From: Cenococcum geophilum 1.58
Taxonomy: Eukaryota > Ascomycota > Dothideomycetes > Gloniales > Gloniaceae
Assembly (NCBI GenBank): GCA_001692895.1
Contig: KV748200.1
Coordinates: 1,624,914 to 1,688,913 of the forward strand
Direction: 5' to 3'
Length of the DNA: 64,000 nucleotides
Position numbers and translations under genes: made by a program
The notes under the pieces: model-generated
The model's database searches: none
What the model saw: the letters and a program-made list of their open reading frames with translations, nothing else
Told to the model about the DNA's origin: nothing
Shown here: one piece after another, positions 36,256 to 48,079 of the stretch
How positions within the stretch are numbered: position 1 is the stretch's first letter
Layout: each line of letters starts with the position of its first letter

Positions 36256-38857
36256 CAGCGTGGTTTAAAATCAGCCAATCAGAGGAAATAAAATTATCGG
36301 CATTTACCGGGATTTTATTTTTTAGCCAATAAAATAAAATTTAATTTCTGAGAGCCCTTTTTATTAGCGACTCTACTAAGGTATAAGCACAGCAAGGAAG
36401 ACGCATACAAGCCTATACAATTAGATTATCTATTAACGAGGATCTAAAGCTAGAGAAAGGAAAAGAGAAGGAGGGTAGCGCCGCTCGACGTTTTATACAA
36501 TCCTCTAGTTACATAACTATAACTATATCCGCCATAATCCACCGTTTTCCACCAGCGCCGTAACACTTTTATTTACTTAAGATTCCGCTCCGTAACCAAT
36601 TCTTAGAGTACTCTACCTTCTCAATATTTTCTACCCCAAGCTACATCCTCTCCTAAGATATTATACGACGTGCTCCTAAGAAAACTCTCTCTAGTTTGTT
36701 ACTTATTGCTAATATTAATAGAATATCAATCGCCATTAATGAGAGCCTTGGCCATTATTACTGTTATTAATCCTAGCACCACCAATTAAGAGCTAATATC
36801 CCTAAAATTGGACATAGTAGCTCGGCAATATAGTTCTTATATTCGTTCTGGCTTTATAGCCGAGCAAAAAGGTAAAGATCCTTAAGAATCTTATTAAAAT
36901 AGTCTATATTCTCTTTTGGCTTTGGAATCTTATCGTACAATATAGTAGTACTTGGGGTAAAAGGACTATCTCCTCTATACTTTATCTCCTATAGAGCCTT
37001 AACCCTATTAAGCGCGGGCTTCTACCACTTCTTTTCCCAGTTTGACTTAATATACTTTATACAATGACTTAGGTAAAGAATGATTGCAGCAGCGTATAAG
37101 GGGGAATCGTCTAACTTAAGGTAATACTTATTAAATACTTGCCAGCCTGCGTAGATATGCTTACAGAAATCCTTATTAGCTTTATAGTATTCCTATTATA
37201 AGATTAATAAATTCCTAAAATAAGGGGAATAAGAGTTATATAAGGCTGTTTTTAAAGTGTCGAATAAGAGCATCCATTAAAGTTAGCACACTATTAATCG
37301 TTGCTTAATATCCTTGCGTTCTAAGGGTAACTTTATAAAACATTTAGAGAAACTTATATATTATATAAAGCGTATCCTAGTCTAAGTTAGTTAACTTATC
37401 CTCTTTAAGGGTGTCCTAATAATTCCTCCAATACTTATAAATCGCCCTATCCTTCTAGAGCGCAACATTAAGCATATAGAACCAGCTATTCCATCTCGTA
37501 CAATTATTAAGAGGAATTCTTCTTCTAGCAAAAGCCTTAATATCTTTTATACGACCTGCAGAACTTTATATATGGATAATAATATTATAAAGCTTGCCAA
37601 GGACACCTATATAACAAAACGTATCCCTTTAAATAGCTAGCTATACTTTACTAATTTTATCTCCACTTTTATCCTCTACTTTATACAACTGGATTTACTT
37701 AATACCAATAACGTCCTTAAAGAGAAAAGCCTATACAGCAAGGTTAATAATATAGCCGTTATAGCGGATACATTAATAAATAGGATTCTAGTTAATCTTC
37801 TCCTTTTTCTTTAGGTAGGCACCTACTATATAACAGAGAGTATTATTTATAGAAGCATTATTATAAATAATTGCACCAATCTATTATACGACTCTAAAGT
37901 CCTATAAAATAGAAAGAAGAACTCCAAATTAATCCTTGCCGCTATAAAAATATACCATATAAAGAGCAAGAAGCGCCCTTAAAAGCTTCTGCTTATTCTA
38001 CTAAGTAAAGTACACACAGACTGCGAGAAGAAGATGCTTATTTAGAGACGTCCAGATATTAAGTAAGATATGGATGCTTAATGTTGCTACCTAAAGCTTG
38101 TCTTATATAATATCCTTTTAGGAGAGCCAGGAGGTATTAATTAGTTTACTAACTTTAGAATAAGCTGTTATAATAATATCGTCTACCTAAGGATTAAGAA
38201 CATAATAAAGTATATAGAACTCTAGCTACTTAACCATTCGGAATAGAAGACATTATATGACAATTAATAAAATAAGAGCCTCGTAAACTAGCTCCTTATT
38301 AAGGACTTTGCGGAGTATAATCTAGTTAATTTCTTCTCCTTAATTAGTAGCCGAGAGCCTCTCATATAACTCCTTAAGCCGCGTCTTTACTATTATACGA
38401 ATGCCTAGGCCATTAACTAGACAATTAATTTAATGCTTACTTTTAAGGTAATTTCGAAGGTTTATTATAGATTTTCCGCCATACGGTAGATCTATACAGT
38501 ATTTATAGTAATAGATCTTATTCTTCTTATATCTTTCTAGTTTATGGTTGTACGGCAGCTAAGTGTACTCGTGGAGAGAGATATCTAATAGCCCGCGTAT
38601 ACTAGCTTCTGGTCCTTCAACCTTAGTAGATTTAAGAGTAGATAAGAAAATAGATGACTCTGCTTCAGAAGCTATTATACCGTACAATAAAAGATAAAAT
38701 TAGAATGGTGGTTGATAGAATTCTTAATATTAGATAGGTAGAGCGGGGTATGCTAAGAGATTTTATTTTTTCAGCTAATCGATAAAAATAATAACAAATA
38801 CGAAAATAAAATTATTTATTGATCTTATCAGATAAGATTTTATTTTAAACCACACTG
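36256..38857 (-). mobile_element. hAT DNA transposon, decayed, inside a CorA-gene exon
   Basis: Ends cag(c)gtggtttaaaat at 36256 and attttaaaccaca(c)tg at 38857 are inverted repeats beginning CAG, as in hAT elements. The 8-bp duplication gaccccgg flanks it (36248-36255 and 38858-38865). The minus strand reads as a hAT transposase through RIP stops: a BED-finger-like N-terminus near 38520-38430, then LLLTVCVYFTQQNQKLLRAL near 38000, and a GAIIYNNASINNTLCYIVGA block near 37860, where the catalytic-core Asp is already Asn. It is not functional. Confidence 0.9.
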
Positions 38858-41606
38858 GACCCCGGTGGGATACCAAGGCCGATACATGGAGCCCACAATG
38901 ATTCAGGAGCTAAACCTACAGTCAGCAACCTCCAAATCGCATTTAGACACAAGCGTTATAGCTCTTTGTCTACCTTATTTCTTGCTTGACGAGTATTCGT
39001 CTAATTCAGAGGTTCCCAAGTCAGCTAAGCATCCCACCCGGACTCTACTTCAGTCTTCTATATCAACAACAGCACAAGAGAGAGATATGAGACAAGCCGT
39101 TTGTAAGCTTTCTGTCAAGCAAACGGGATACTGCTTTCATGTTTCTCAATTATGGTGTCTTATCCTGAACGATAGTGAGTAGTATGCACATTAGATAGGA
39201 AAGTAGCTGACGATATAAGAATTGATGGTTACCTGCGCACGGCTGGATTGGACTGAGCTCGGTAGAGACTCAATCGCGATACGCGGTAAGCCAACTCCAG
39301 CATATCCTCACATCCAGGTAAGCGATGGAGGTAATTGTTTGTGGCAAATTGGCTTGGATCAGTGCCAAACATGGTTTGTAAGTCACAAAGCCCTGCAGCA
39401 AGTACTTGGGCAAAGTCTCACTGCAGTCAAGGCCTTCACGGCAAACTTTATGGAGATAAAGAGCAGCTCGGACGGATTCATGAGTAGATTTGAGGACCAG
39501 TTTCGCGTTATGATGAAAGGAAAAACTGTGACAGCCAAAGACTGGTCCCGGATACTCTCTATAGCCCATAACTCGACAGTACGGTTGTTTCTATACCGGA
39601 AGAGGTAAGATATTGAATGTTTATGGTATGGTCGCTGCTCACATTGAACAGACCCTCAAGGAGCCCATATATCCTTACGGAGAATGTCGGTGAGGAAGGT
39701 GACGGATCAAGTTCGGAAAGCGAAAATATGTTCCCTTGGCAAATGGAGCATCCACCACCACCACCTGACTTGGCTGGATCACACTCATTCGAGCCGTGTA
39801 TCAAAAATGAAGCTGTTTCGCGAAATCCCTCGGTCCCAAATAGTCCACAAATCATCGTAGATGGCCCAAAGTCCGAGCCTGAACCAACATCTGTCAACAA
39901 CTTTCATGTCTTTTCTTGGTTGAGCAGGCAAAATTCAGCATTGGAGGCAATCGATAATCTTCATGAAGCCGAAGAGGAAGGAGATACAATGGGTGAAAAG
40001 AAAATTAAGGCAGATCTCGACGCAATACATCAAATTCTCTCGAAAAGCACAAACCAAAAAGAAATGAAGGCCTACCAAGACTGTCGCGAAAAAAGGTTAC
40101 CAGAAGTGGTGAAACTTCTTGCTCTTGTCACCCAGGTTAACGGTCAACTTACGCCAGGGATCTCGATCGTCGATAAATTCTTCATTGCAGCTACAGATAT
40201 GTACGAGTTATTCATACCCCTAGATATCGAAACTAAAGTTGGGTTTCGCTATTGGGGTGCTGTCCATTTCATCCTCAAGGTACGTCTTATGGATGAGTGA
40301 TTAAGTCAAGACCACTTTATACTAACGGGATATAGAAATCAATTCCTCGTGACCAACCTTCACTTATCAAAAGCATTGAAAAATTTATTCTCGTCTCACG
40401 TCTGGCGAAAATAATAAAGGAAGAACTCTCCGGGACACGCGGACCCAAGCCAGAGCATGCCGAGCTTCCGGAAGAGTTCCAGACAGCGTGGCTTCACTGC
40501 ATTGTCTATCTTGTTCTCTTCAGGGTAAGAGCCAAGAACGTGAGAGACAGGGATCGGCATATTGAAAAATGCCAACTCCTGCTCTACCGTGGCAGACAGA
40601 ACCTAGCAAGGAAATTAGGAAAGATGAGGCTCGAAAAGAAGGAAGTTGCAGTTCCCCAAGTTGTCTTATCCGTATTGATCTTCCGGCTGCTGAAGGATAT
40701 CACCCCAGACCCAGGCCAACTAGACCTGTACAGAACATATTGGGAGTATTGGGATCAACTGGTATACCTACTGGCGGGAGCGTCTAGGGTGTTCTATTCG
40801 CTGACATGAAACAGGAGGCCGAAGTTCAAACTCACCGGATAGAAAGAGCACAGCCGGAGATCAGCGACCTGCGACAAGAAATCACAGCAGTAACCAAGGC
40901 GTTAGATAATCAACTCAGTGTCCTTGATGCGCTCCGTGAGGGATTTCTCAGTCAACGAGCAGGGTGGTCGTACTTAAATAATGGCGACAGGAAACACGAA
41001 GTGTCTGTCATCAAGGAATGTATCTCCCACGTTGAAAATAGAATAAGAGGTTTTGAGGAGATGGGATTCCGAGCGAACGAGCTTGAAAGCTGGGTATGTG
41101 CGCACTTTCCGAACATCAATGATTTTCAGAGATTGACCGTTACTTGGCAGAATACCCAAAAGATTGCCTCGACCAAAGATCGACAGGATAAAGCAATCTA
41201 CGCCTTTACCATTGTCACCATCATCTTCCTCCCTCTCTCTTTCGTCTCTGGTTTCCTCGGTATGAACACGACCGATATTCGCAATTCCAATTCCAAACAA
41301 TGGGTCTTTTGGGCCTCTGGTCTTCCCCTCACTGCCGTAGTCATCCTGGTTGCCTTATTATGGGCAGGAGAACTCGGTAATGCTTGGAGAGCAGTAGCGA
41401 ACCTCTTCCCTACTCAAAAAAGGGGCTCTGGATATATGCGGATACGCGACCAACAGAAGAAATGGTATGGTTCTAGTGCAAAGAAGACAAAACCGTATTT
41501 ACCTTCTCCCCCATCGCCAATACCCCCACAACCTCCCCGATTGCCGACACAGGAGCCGTGGGATAAGCCATATCGGCGGACGGAGACTTATAAGTCGACA
41601 GCATGA

Positions 41607-42455
41607 GATGAATGTAACTGAGATGAGCTGGATGTGAGGAAATTTCTTAAGATATGGTTTTTTTCTCTATATTGTTTCCTATCTTAACACCCTCCAATGT
41701 AAAAGACGAATTGACGAACTCTCTTAATTCCTGCTAGGTGTTTTTGTTATTTTGACAAGGCTCCTGGTAATCTCTATCTAGGTGCGCCTCTGTTTGCGCT
41801 CACCCGGACTTTTTCGGGTGTCAGTAAGCTGCCCTCCCTCTTAGTCTACTCTATTTGTCATTCCTCACCATCTTCTCCTTTTCTTCCACTAATTTCAATT
41901 TTCCCCTCTTGTCATATCATTCCTACAGCGCTCCATCATTCCGCTGCGCTTTGCTCTGCAACGCCGGTAAGGATCGCCTACCCGGCTAAACAGACCAAAG
42001 CGTTCGCTTTACGCAAATAAGCCTCAAAAACAGCACGACAATATCAACATGACAGAAATACGATGGGTTATGCCCCACCCAATCTTGTGTACATTGAACT
42101 CTCCATAGTGGACAGACTTGCTGATAAACAAACCCGTTTGCTAGTTTGTTTACTTGTTTGCTTTGTAATCAAACAACCAATCAAACCTACAGGTCTGATT
42201 TTAGCAGTCAATCAAGCCCTATATCGTCCCATTTGGTCGAGTTAGTTTGCTCGTTTAATATATAAGATATAGCTATTATTTTTGGTTAAGGGAGTAAATA
42301 TAGGGGTTCGTAATAGTTAAGTCTTAGGCAGTTCTATAATATACTACGATCGTGATATACGCGCCAAAAATGAACATCCGAACGCGTCTTTCTAACTTAA
42401 CCCTCTAAAATATCCTCTTTTACCCACCAATTCCTATCACTATACTGCCTATATT
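41607..42455. other. 3' flank of the CorA-like gene and unassigned DNA
   Basis: Probably holds the 3' untranslated region. A small perfect hairpin (cacccg...cgggtg) lies near 41801-41820. From about 42240 the composition becomes AT-rich, marking the edge of hAT debris. No gene seen. Confidence 0.4.
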
Positions 42456-42860
42456 ATGTCTTCCCATCTTACTAAAGCTGGCCCCGTTAATTTAGCAGAG
42501 AATACGTCTACAATTGCGCCCAGCGAAGCCTGGGAAGGTTCCGATACCTCATTAGAATTAAACCCCCTTAAGGGCGAATATAAAGGCCTTAATTGGGACC
42601 GTGTAGAGAGATACCAACAGCCTTATCGAGACCTCCTTAGAACTCCAAGCTTTATATAGGACTATGGCTAGCGGCTTCAGCAAAGATTTAGTAAGAAAAT
42701 AACTGTTTTCTTATGCAAATATTGCCATCTGTATAAGATTAAGGTAACTTTATATAAAACTAGTAGGAGCTACTATTTTTGTAGTAGGATACCTTTAACG
42801 ACTTAAGGACACTTATAAGACTCTTTATATATATAAAAATGCATTATTAAATTAAATTAA
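42456..42860 (+). pseudogene. N-terminal fragment of a hAT transposase with BED-type zinc finger
   Basis: The ATG at 42456 opens 67 codons (LNWDRVERYQQPYRDLLRTP). Read through TAG as Trp, it continues FIWDYGWRLQQRFSKKITVF and LCKYCHLYKI, a C-x2-C pair of a BED finger as found at the N-terminus of fungal hAT transposases. The second zinc pair is degraded, and coding similarity is lost by about 42860. No terminal repeats could be paired. A truncated relic, unrelated in its ends to the hAT elements at 36256 and 46708. Confidence 0.6.
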
Positions 42861-43061
42861 AAAGAGGTTTATTATAACTTAAGCAGAGAATAACTAATTA
42901 TTAATTAATATAACTAGCTGCGATTATAATAGCTGCAGCCCCAAATTCTATAATACAAGAGCTTTAACCTTATTTTCTTCGGCTCTACAGTCACAAATTA
43001 AGGTTGTTCGGATATTTCCATTTAATATCAGCGATCAATCTGTATACGGCTAGTAGGAGGC

Positions 43062-43104
43062 TTGATCGACACGCGCTTTCAATCGGAGTTGACAAGGTGG
43101 TGTA
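43062..43104. repeat. Single terminal arm of the 17417-17605 MITE family
   Basis: gatcgacacgcgctttcaa at 43065 and aaggtggtgtac at 43095 match the right arm of the palindromic element at 17417-17605. Only one arm is present, joined on its left to hAT-related AT-rich DNA. Confidence 0.55.
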
Positions 43105-43194
43105 CATGTGCATCACTAGCTTCCATCGGGCTTTGCCTCACATATCAACGGGTTTTAAGCCCTATGCAACGTGAATTATCCAGCGCAGCCGCGT

Positions 43195-43713
43195 CAGTGA
43201 TCTTTTTGGACTGGAGTGGAGTGGATCTGGCCTTGGATCCACTCCATCCAGCTAGTAAATTATTTTACTCCAGGAGCTCCTTAGAGCTCCAGTATATTTA
43301 TATACTAAAAATAGAAAAGCTTAGCGTTAATATAATACTATAAAAGAATATAATAAAGGTAGATTTAAAAAAAAATATATAGATAGGGCTAAAGAAAAAG
43401 AATAAAAAGCAGTATATAGAGCTAAAGAAGAAAGAAAGAGGTAAGTAGGTAGAGGTAGATGCAAGAGATAGGTGTGAGCATTTACAACGAGCACAGAGCA
43501 CGAAGGTTCTTATCTTATCACACATGATATACGCACGCACCTTCCTTCCTTATTAAGACTAGATGCTTCCTTATTAGGTTAGATTTGGAGCTCCAAGAGC
43601 TCCACGGCCTCGAATCTACTCCATCCAATTAATCAGATTGGTAAGATCCACTCCAATCAAACTATGGCTCCACCACGGAGCTCCAGAATTAACCCAGTCC
43701 AAAAAGATCACTG
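43195..43713. mobile_element. Non-autonomous hAT-type element (519 bp)
   Basis: Perfect 20-bp terminal inverted repeats cagtgatctttttggactgg at both ends, flanked by the 8-bp duplication agccgcgt (43187-43194 and 43714-43721). The subterminal regions carry repeated ggagctcc and actccatcca motifs in both orientations. The middle (43290-43500) is AT-rich. No transposase is encoded. Confidence 0.9.
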
Positions 43714-43721
43714 AGCCGCGT

Positions 43722-44035
43722 TATGTGCGCAGCCGAACATAGCCCCTAATCCCACCAAATGTACCATTACCAGCAGCCTGGGGAAGGCTGATATGAGCTC
43801 CATTGCAAACTAATTTCTCAGCGGTTTCATCAGAACTATGACACCACATTGCCAGGCAGCCAAGCTCACTTGTTGTTCAAAACTGCCCTTCACTTCCGTT
43901 TACATTCCTAGGCCTGTAAACTCGAGCCGTGCCAATTGCTCACTCTCACTCTCACTCTCCCTAGCTTAGACGAGTTGTGGAAAAGCAGCCAACAGTCTTC
44001 CCTCCCCTTCCAATCAACAGCTCCCACTGCTCAAA
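43722..44035 (+). promoter_or_regulatory. Presumed 5' flank of the alpha/beta hydrolase gene
   Basis: About 310 bp of normal composition with no ORF. A pyrimidine-rich tract with ctcact repeats (43940-43970) precedes the start codon, as is common in fungal promoters. No specific factor site is identified. Confidence 0.4.
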
Positions 44036-44915
44036 ATGTCCAAACCCGTCTTCGTCCTCCTCCACGGTGCCTGTCACAGTCCATCTTGCTGGTCGCGCTT
44101 GACGCCTATCCTCTCCGAGCACGGCTACGAGAGCATCTGCCCCACATTACCGACATCAGGCTCCAATCCCCCGCTGCCAGACTGGTCCGCCGATGTCGAG
44201 GTCATCCGCTCGACAGTCTCTGAGCTAGTCAAAGAGCACGATGTAGTTGTCGTGACGCACTCGTTCAGCGGCATGACGGGCGGAACCGCGCTGGAGTGGC
44301 TGGACAAAGCGAGCTGCGCAGCGAAAGGGCTAAAAGGAGGCATCATAAGATTAGTCTACGTCATGGCGTTCATGGTTCCCGAAGGATTCCAGCACTCGAA
44401 GGAAGGAACGCGGGATAACATGGTCGAGGAGATGAAGACAGACCTAGAGGCGAGTATCCCCACCCCTCAAAAACCGCGCCCCGCAACGCTCCTTCCTTTT
44501 CCCTCTGCGGAAGCGCAGATCTGCAAACTGACAGGCTAGCTAGGCCCGCACCGTGAGCGTCAACGCAGAAGACGCAAAGGGCTTGTTCTACCAAGACCTC
44601 AATGACGAGCAGGTCGCAGAGCTGTATAAGGACATTCGCCCACACAGCCTGCCCGCTTTTTGGAGCACCACTACTCATGCCGCTTGGCGCCATATCCCCA
44701 CTACCTATGTGGTTTGCGCAGGAGACAAGCCGTCAACGGTTGTGGCTGCGGAATGGCTGGTGGAGAGCGCGAAGCAGTCAGGCCCGCATAAGATCGACAA
44801 CGTGGTCAAGCATCAGGTGGGTCATTCACCGTTTATCAGTCAGCCGGAGTGGTTGGCGGGAATTCTGCGGGAGGCTGCTGGAGAAAAGGTGGAGAAGCAG
44901 GGGAGTGTAGCCTAG
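44036..44915 (+). CDS. Alpha/beta hydrolase (AB hydrolase-6 / esterase-like), two exons
   Basis: Exons 44036-44449 and 44544-44915 give 261 residues. The start MSKPVFVLLHGACHSPSCWS has the HG oxyanion turn (residues 9-12). The nucleophile elbow is VVVVTHSFSGMTGG, with Ser after His as in this family's HSYGG. The catalytic His is in VGHSPFISQPEW near the C-terminus. The intron fits only as GC-AG: GAG|GCGAGT...GCTAGCTAG|GCC, 94 bp, phase 0, joining DLE to ARTVSVNAEDAKG. Without it the frame stops at 44537. Length and motifs match small cytosolic esterase/hydrolase homologues; substrate unknown. It is the only host gene here without an insertion or evident lesion. If the GC donor is not used, it would be a pseudogene. 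Confidence 0.78.
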
Positions 44916-45327
44916 AAGGTGGTGTGGAGGGAGGGAGGGGCAGATATATGACGATAGTGCTGGTCTACGTGGTTTGACGCAAAACATGTGCGCCTGTTTG
45001 GACTGAGAAAGTTTGGACGTGGGATCAGAATAGGCTTGAGCCGGCGGTTTGGAAGGGAAAATACAAACCAACGACTCGAAGGCGTACGATGATCAGCCTC
45101 AATGCAATGGGATGATAGATTTTGACCTTTTAATCTTGAGAAGCGTCATAACCTGCTCTAGCTGTGAGGTACTACTAATCATCACATCTACAGTCCCTCA
45201 TGTCTAACCCTTAAGTCAAAATCCAAACTAAAACCTCTCATATCCCAGAACTCAACGAGCAAAGCTTTCCAGTAGCTATACCAAGCAAAGGGCCCTCGCG
45301 AATCCCCCTCTCTTCATCCACATTCCG
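44916..45327. other. Convergent intergenic region
   Basis: Lies between the plus-strand hydrolase and the minus-strand methyltransferase remnant. It should hold both 3' ends. No ORF or repeat recognised. Confidence 0.45.
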
Positions 45328-45536
45328 TTAATCTTCTGGCTTCGTTACAACCGTTAGTCGATGAACATTATATGCAGTATTCTGCCTGTTACGGAAACAC
45401 TTCGCAATCAACTCTCTGCAGTGCTCCCCCCGCCCACCACCCAGCGCATCCATGGCTTTGTAGCTAATCTCCTCACTCGCCATGAGCGCAGTGTCAAGCT
45501 GGAAAAGTAGCAGCTCAGGTGGGAAAGGGTGACTAT

Positions 45537-46342
45537 TGATGAACTGGATCTGAGGATAAGAGAATGAATGAATCTATCGAATCTATCTATGACGAATATA
45601 GGCCTTTATATAGGCCTATACCTACGGAGTCATAAGTGGTTGCTTACGGACGTCGTCCAAAAAGGAACCAAAGGGAATCTGCTTATGTAAGCAGGCAACG
45701 AACGTGGAGGACTCTTTACCTCAGCGAGCTCAGACGTGATTTTGATTGGAGCGGATGTTCCTTCGGCCCGTCAGCAAGCTGACTGACATCCACCAAAATC
45801 ACGTCTGAGAGCCTTTGGCGAGCTTTGTTAAAAGCGTAAGCAAAAATGTTAGTTTTCGCGATTTTATAAGGGGATTTCCTCCACGACGTAATAAAATAAA
45901 GTCTTCAGATGTTCATAGATATATCTTAGGGGGCCACTTTATATATNAAAGGCCTTAGAATTNCATTATCCCCTCCCGAATCTGAGATTAATTTCGTTAA
46001 AGTTGAAATTCCCGTTGTTAAAAGCGTAAGCACTTTTACGTACGGCCCGTATAGGCCCATATAAAGGTATAAAAAGCCTAAAATCTCATAATCTATAGAG
46101 CTAAACCTCCTGAGCAATTTGATATAATTTTTACCTTAAAAGACGTTGTGGGGATGTTGATCAATTTTGTTGGGGTTTGTGAGTTTTCTCTATTGAAAAA
46201 GCTTGTGCTTCTATACAAAGCTCGCCAAAGTGCCTCAGACTAAGAAATCGATCAAATATCCGAAGGAGTTTAGCGCGCCAGCGCAATCGATTTCTTAGTA
46301 TGAGTCCACTGAGGTAAGAGGACTCTTCCAGAACCATCGTCA
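45537..46342 (-). repeat. LTR of the rearranged copia copy, interrupted by a MULE-like element
   Basis: 45537-45715 and 46327-46342 match 30331-30527. The 602-bp insertion with its 9-bp duplication lies in between. Confidence 0.85.
45716..46317. mobile_element. MULE-like non-autonomous element (602 bp)
   Basis: Ends ttacctcag(c)g and c(a)ctgaggtaa are inverted. The 9-bp duplication gaggactct flanks it (45707-45715 and 46318-46326), the length typical of Mutator-like elements. Inside are nested inverted repeats: cagacgtgatttt/aaaatcacgtctg at the left, actaagaaatcgat/atcgatttcttagt at the right, and ctttggcgagctttgt/acaaagctcgccaaag bridging them. The AT-rich middle holds gttaaaagcgtaagca twice (45829, 46017). 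No transposase. Confidence 0.85.
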
Positions 46343-46707
46343 CACCCCCCAGTACTCCACCAAAACAGAAGCAGATCCTTCCTAAATTAGTGTTGAACTT
46401 GATAATATATAAAAGAAACACCTCGTAATCCTCCGAGTGTCCTGTAGGTCCTATTTGACCTCTCCCTGAGCTGTAATCGATTGCCCGTCACGAGCTCTCT
46501 ATCGTTCCATCTGCGTGGCTCCGGAGGTAGTCCCTTAATCGTTCTTATCCACTGATGCTGCAATAAAGTATTTACGAATGCGTGGTCGAACGCAGGGGTG
46601 AGGTAGATGGCTTTTGCGGCCAGCTCTTTCCTTCTTATCCTATGGAGTATGGTATAATTAAGCCGTGGCTTTGATCGCGTACGCGTGTTCGCCATATCAC
46701 GTGTATT

Positions 46708-47834
46708 CAGTGTGTCCAACAGTCAGCGACGCTGGCAGCGTAGCTGCCAAGAAGCTGATAATGTAAGCAGTCAGTCAGCGTATAGGGTAGTTACAGTCAG
46801 TCAACAGTCAGTTAGCATAAATTCTATAGCGCGCTGAAAGCTCGCTGCCTTAGTGGTAAGATTAGGAAGATTTAAGAAGATAAGGAAGATNAGNAACTAG
46901 TTAAGCCGTAANGCAGGAAGGTTTCTTATNAATCNAACGGCGATTTAGCTAATAAATATACGCAGTTAGTAGTTGTTAATAAAAGCCTTCTAGACGCAAT
47001 TAAAAGCAGATTAAGCTCGCTAGTAAGCTTAATTACTACTATAATATAGGCCTTAAGTTTAATAAGATCTATACTAATAACGGTAATAAGGTAAATANTA
47101 TTATTTCTAATCCTCTTACTTAGTGGCTTAATATTAATTAAGTTCTCTACCTAACGTTTACTAAGATCGCTCTTAATATATTCTCTATACTAGCTATAAG
47201 CTCTATATATATATAAGTCTTTAGTTAAGCTAAAAAGATTATTACTAGTAAGCGTAATTAATTATTAGCCAATACTATTAAAGCGGATTAGTGCTAGAAA
47301 TAGTAGCTAATTAAAGGCCTTTTATTAAGTAGTTTAATTAACTATATTAATACTAATAGGGCGTTGACTATACCCTAGTTAATAAGCTTAAATATTAATC
47401 TTACTAGCTATAAGCTAAATATAGGGATAGAAAAGCTGGCTTAGTAAGCTATATTTACTAAAGTTTTATATTTAATTAAAATTTAATACTAAAATAGAGC
47501 CTTTAGAGCCCTTACTACTTACTCCCTTTTTATCTTTTTTAGCCCTCTATAGGCGTATAGGACAATTTTAGCTATATTAAAACACTATATTAGGTAAATT
47601 AAGGTAGATTTTTAATTAGGCAATATTAATATTTATATATATAGAGGCACTGCCAAAAATCTGGAATAAAACACCCTTAAATCTATACTAATTGCCTAAT
47701 TAGGAAAGCGAGCTGACAGCGGAACAGTCAGCGTACCTTAACTTGATGCAGCGGACAGCGAGCGATCTGGTTGGCCGCAGTCAGTCAGCTATAGGGCCTC
47801 AAAGCTCGCTGGAGACTGACTGTTGGACACACTG
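46708..47834 (+). mobile_element. hAT deletion derivative with a transposase C-terminal remnant
   Basis: Terminal inverted repeats cagtgtgtccaacagtcag at both ends, with the 8-bp duplication cgtgtatt (46700-46707 and 47835-47842). The plus strand near 47100-47340 reads NPLTQWLNI...IFSILAISSI...FSQAKKIITSKRNQLLANTI. This is the hATC dimerisation domain, with several Glu/Arg positions lost to RIP. The rest of the transposase is gone. Subterminal cagtcagtcagc repeats fill both ends. It sits in the linker region of the rearranged copia copy. Confidence 0.88.
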
Positions 47835-48079
47835 CGTGTATTGACTCTTCTGCTTGTATCGCGAGAGGTTCGGGTTAGTTTAGGCTTAGGCTCTTCCTTA
47901 GCTGGAATCTGTTCCAGATCCTTTTGATAAATGTCCCTTGGGGGAGTCCCTTCCTGATGGACGTAGTCTCCTAGATTAGGTAGCTCTTGCTGGTCAAGGC
48001 CTGCCTGTTCTTCGTCAGGGAGAGGAGGTCGATTGGGCTGCGGTGCGATATCGTGATCGCCTGAAGCACCCCCCGACAG

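Larger units (their letters stand above)
29370..41606 (+). pseudogene. Large CorA-like membrane protein gene carrying copia and hAT insertions
   Basis: The 29370 ATG opens a 259-codon Ser/Pro/Arg-rich, then acidic region. Joining it to the next exon (open to 30291) is inferred; the intron near 30110-30230 is unresolved. Downstream, all phases fit. Introns are 30292-36044 (51 bp plus copia), 36126-36184, 39175-39219, 39378-39431, 39605-39651, 40280-40335, 40762-40814 and 41094-41150. Deleting hAT 36256-38857 and one gaccccgg copy gives NPTEKPLVTPVGYQGRYMEP in frame. The C-terminus has a coiled-coil-like segment, then TM1 (AIYAFTIVTIIFLPLSFVSG) followed by FLGMN, the GMN signature of CorA divalent-cation transporters, and TM2 (WVFWASGLPLTAVVILVALL), then a Pro-rich tail. 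Large fungal proteins with a CorA-like tail are common; transport activity is unproven. The hAT insertion, and probably the 5.7-kb element in the intron, break the gene. Stop at 41604-41606. Confidence 0.85.

Noticed and set aside
42063-42245. 60-codon open frame starting MGYAPPNLVYIE
   Set aside because: No family resemblance, no flanking exon, and the sequence is repetitive (gtttgttt-type). Probably chance.
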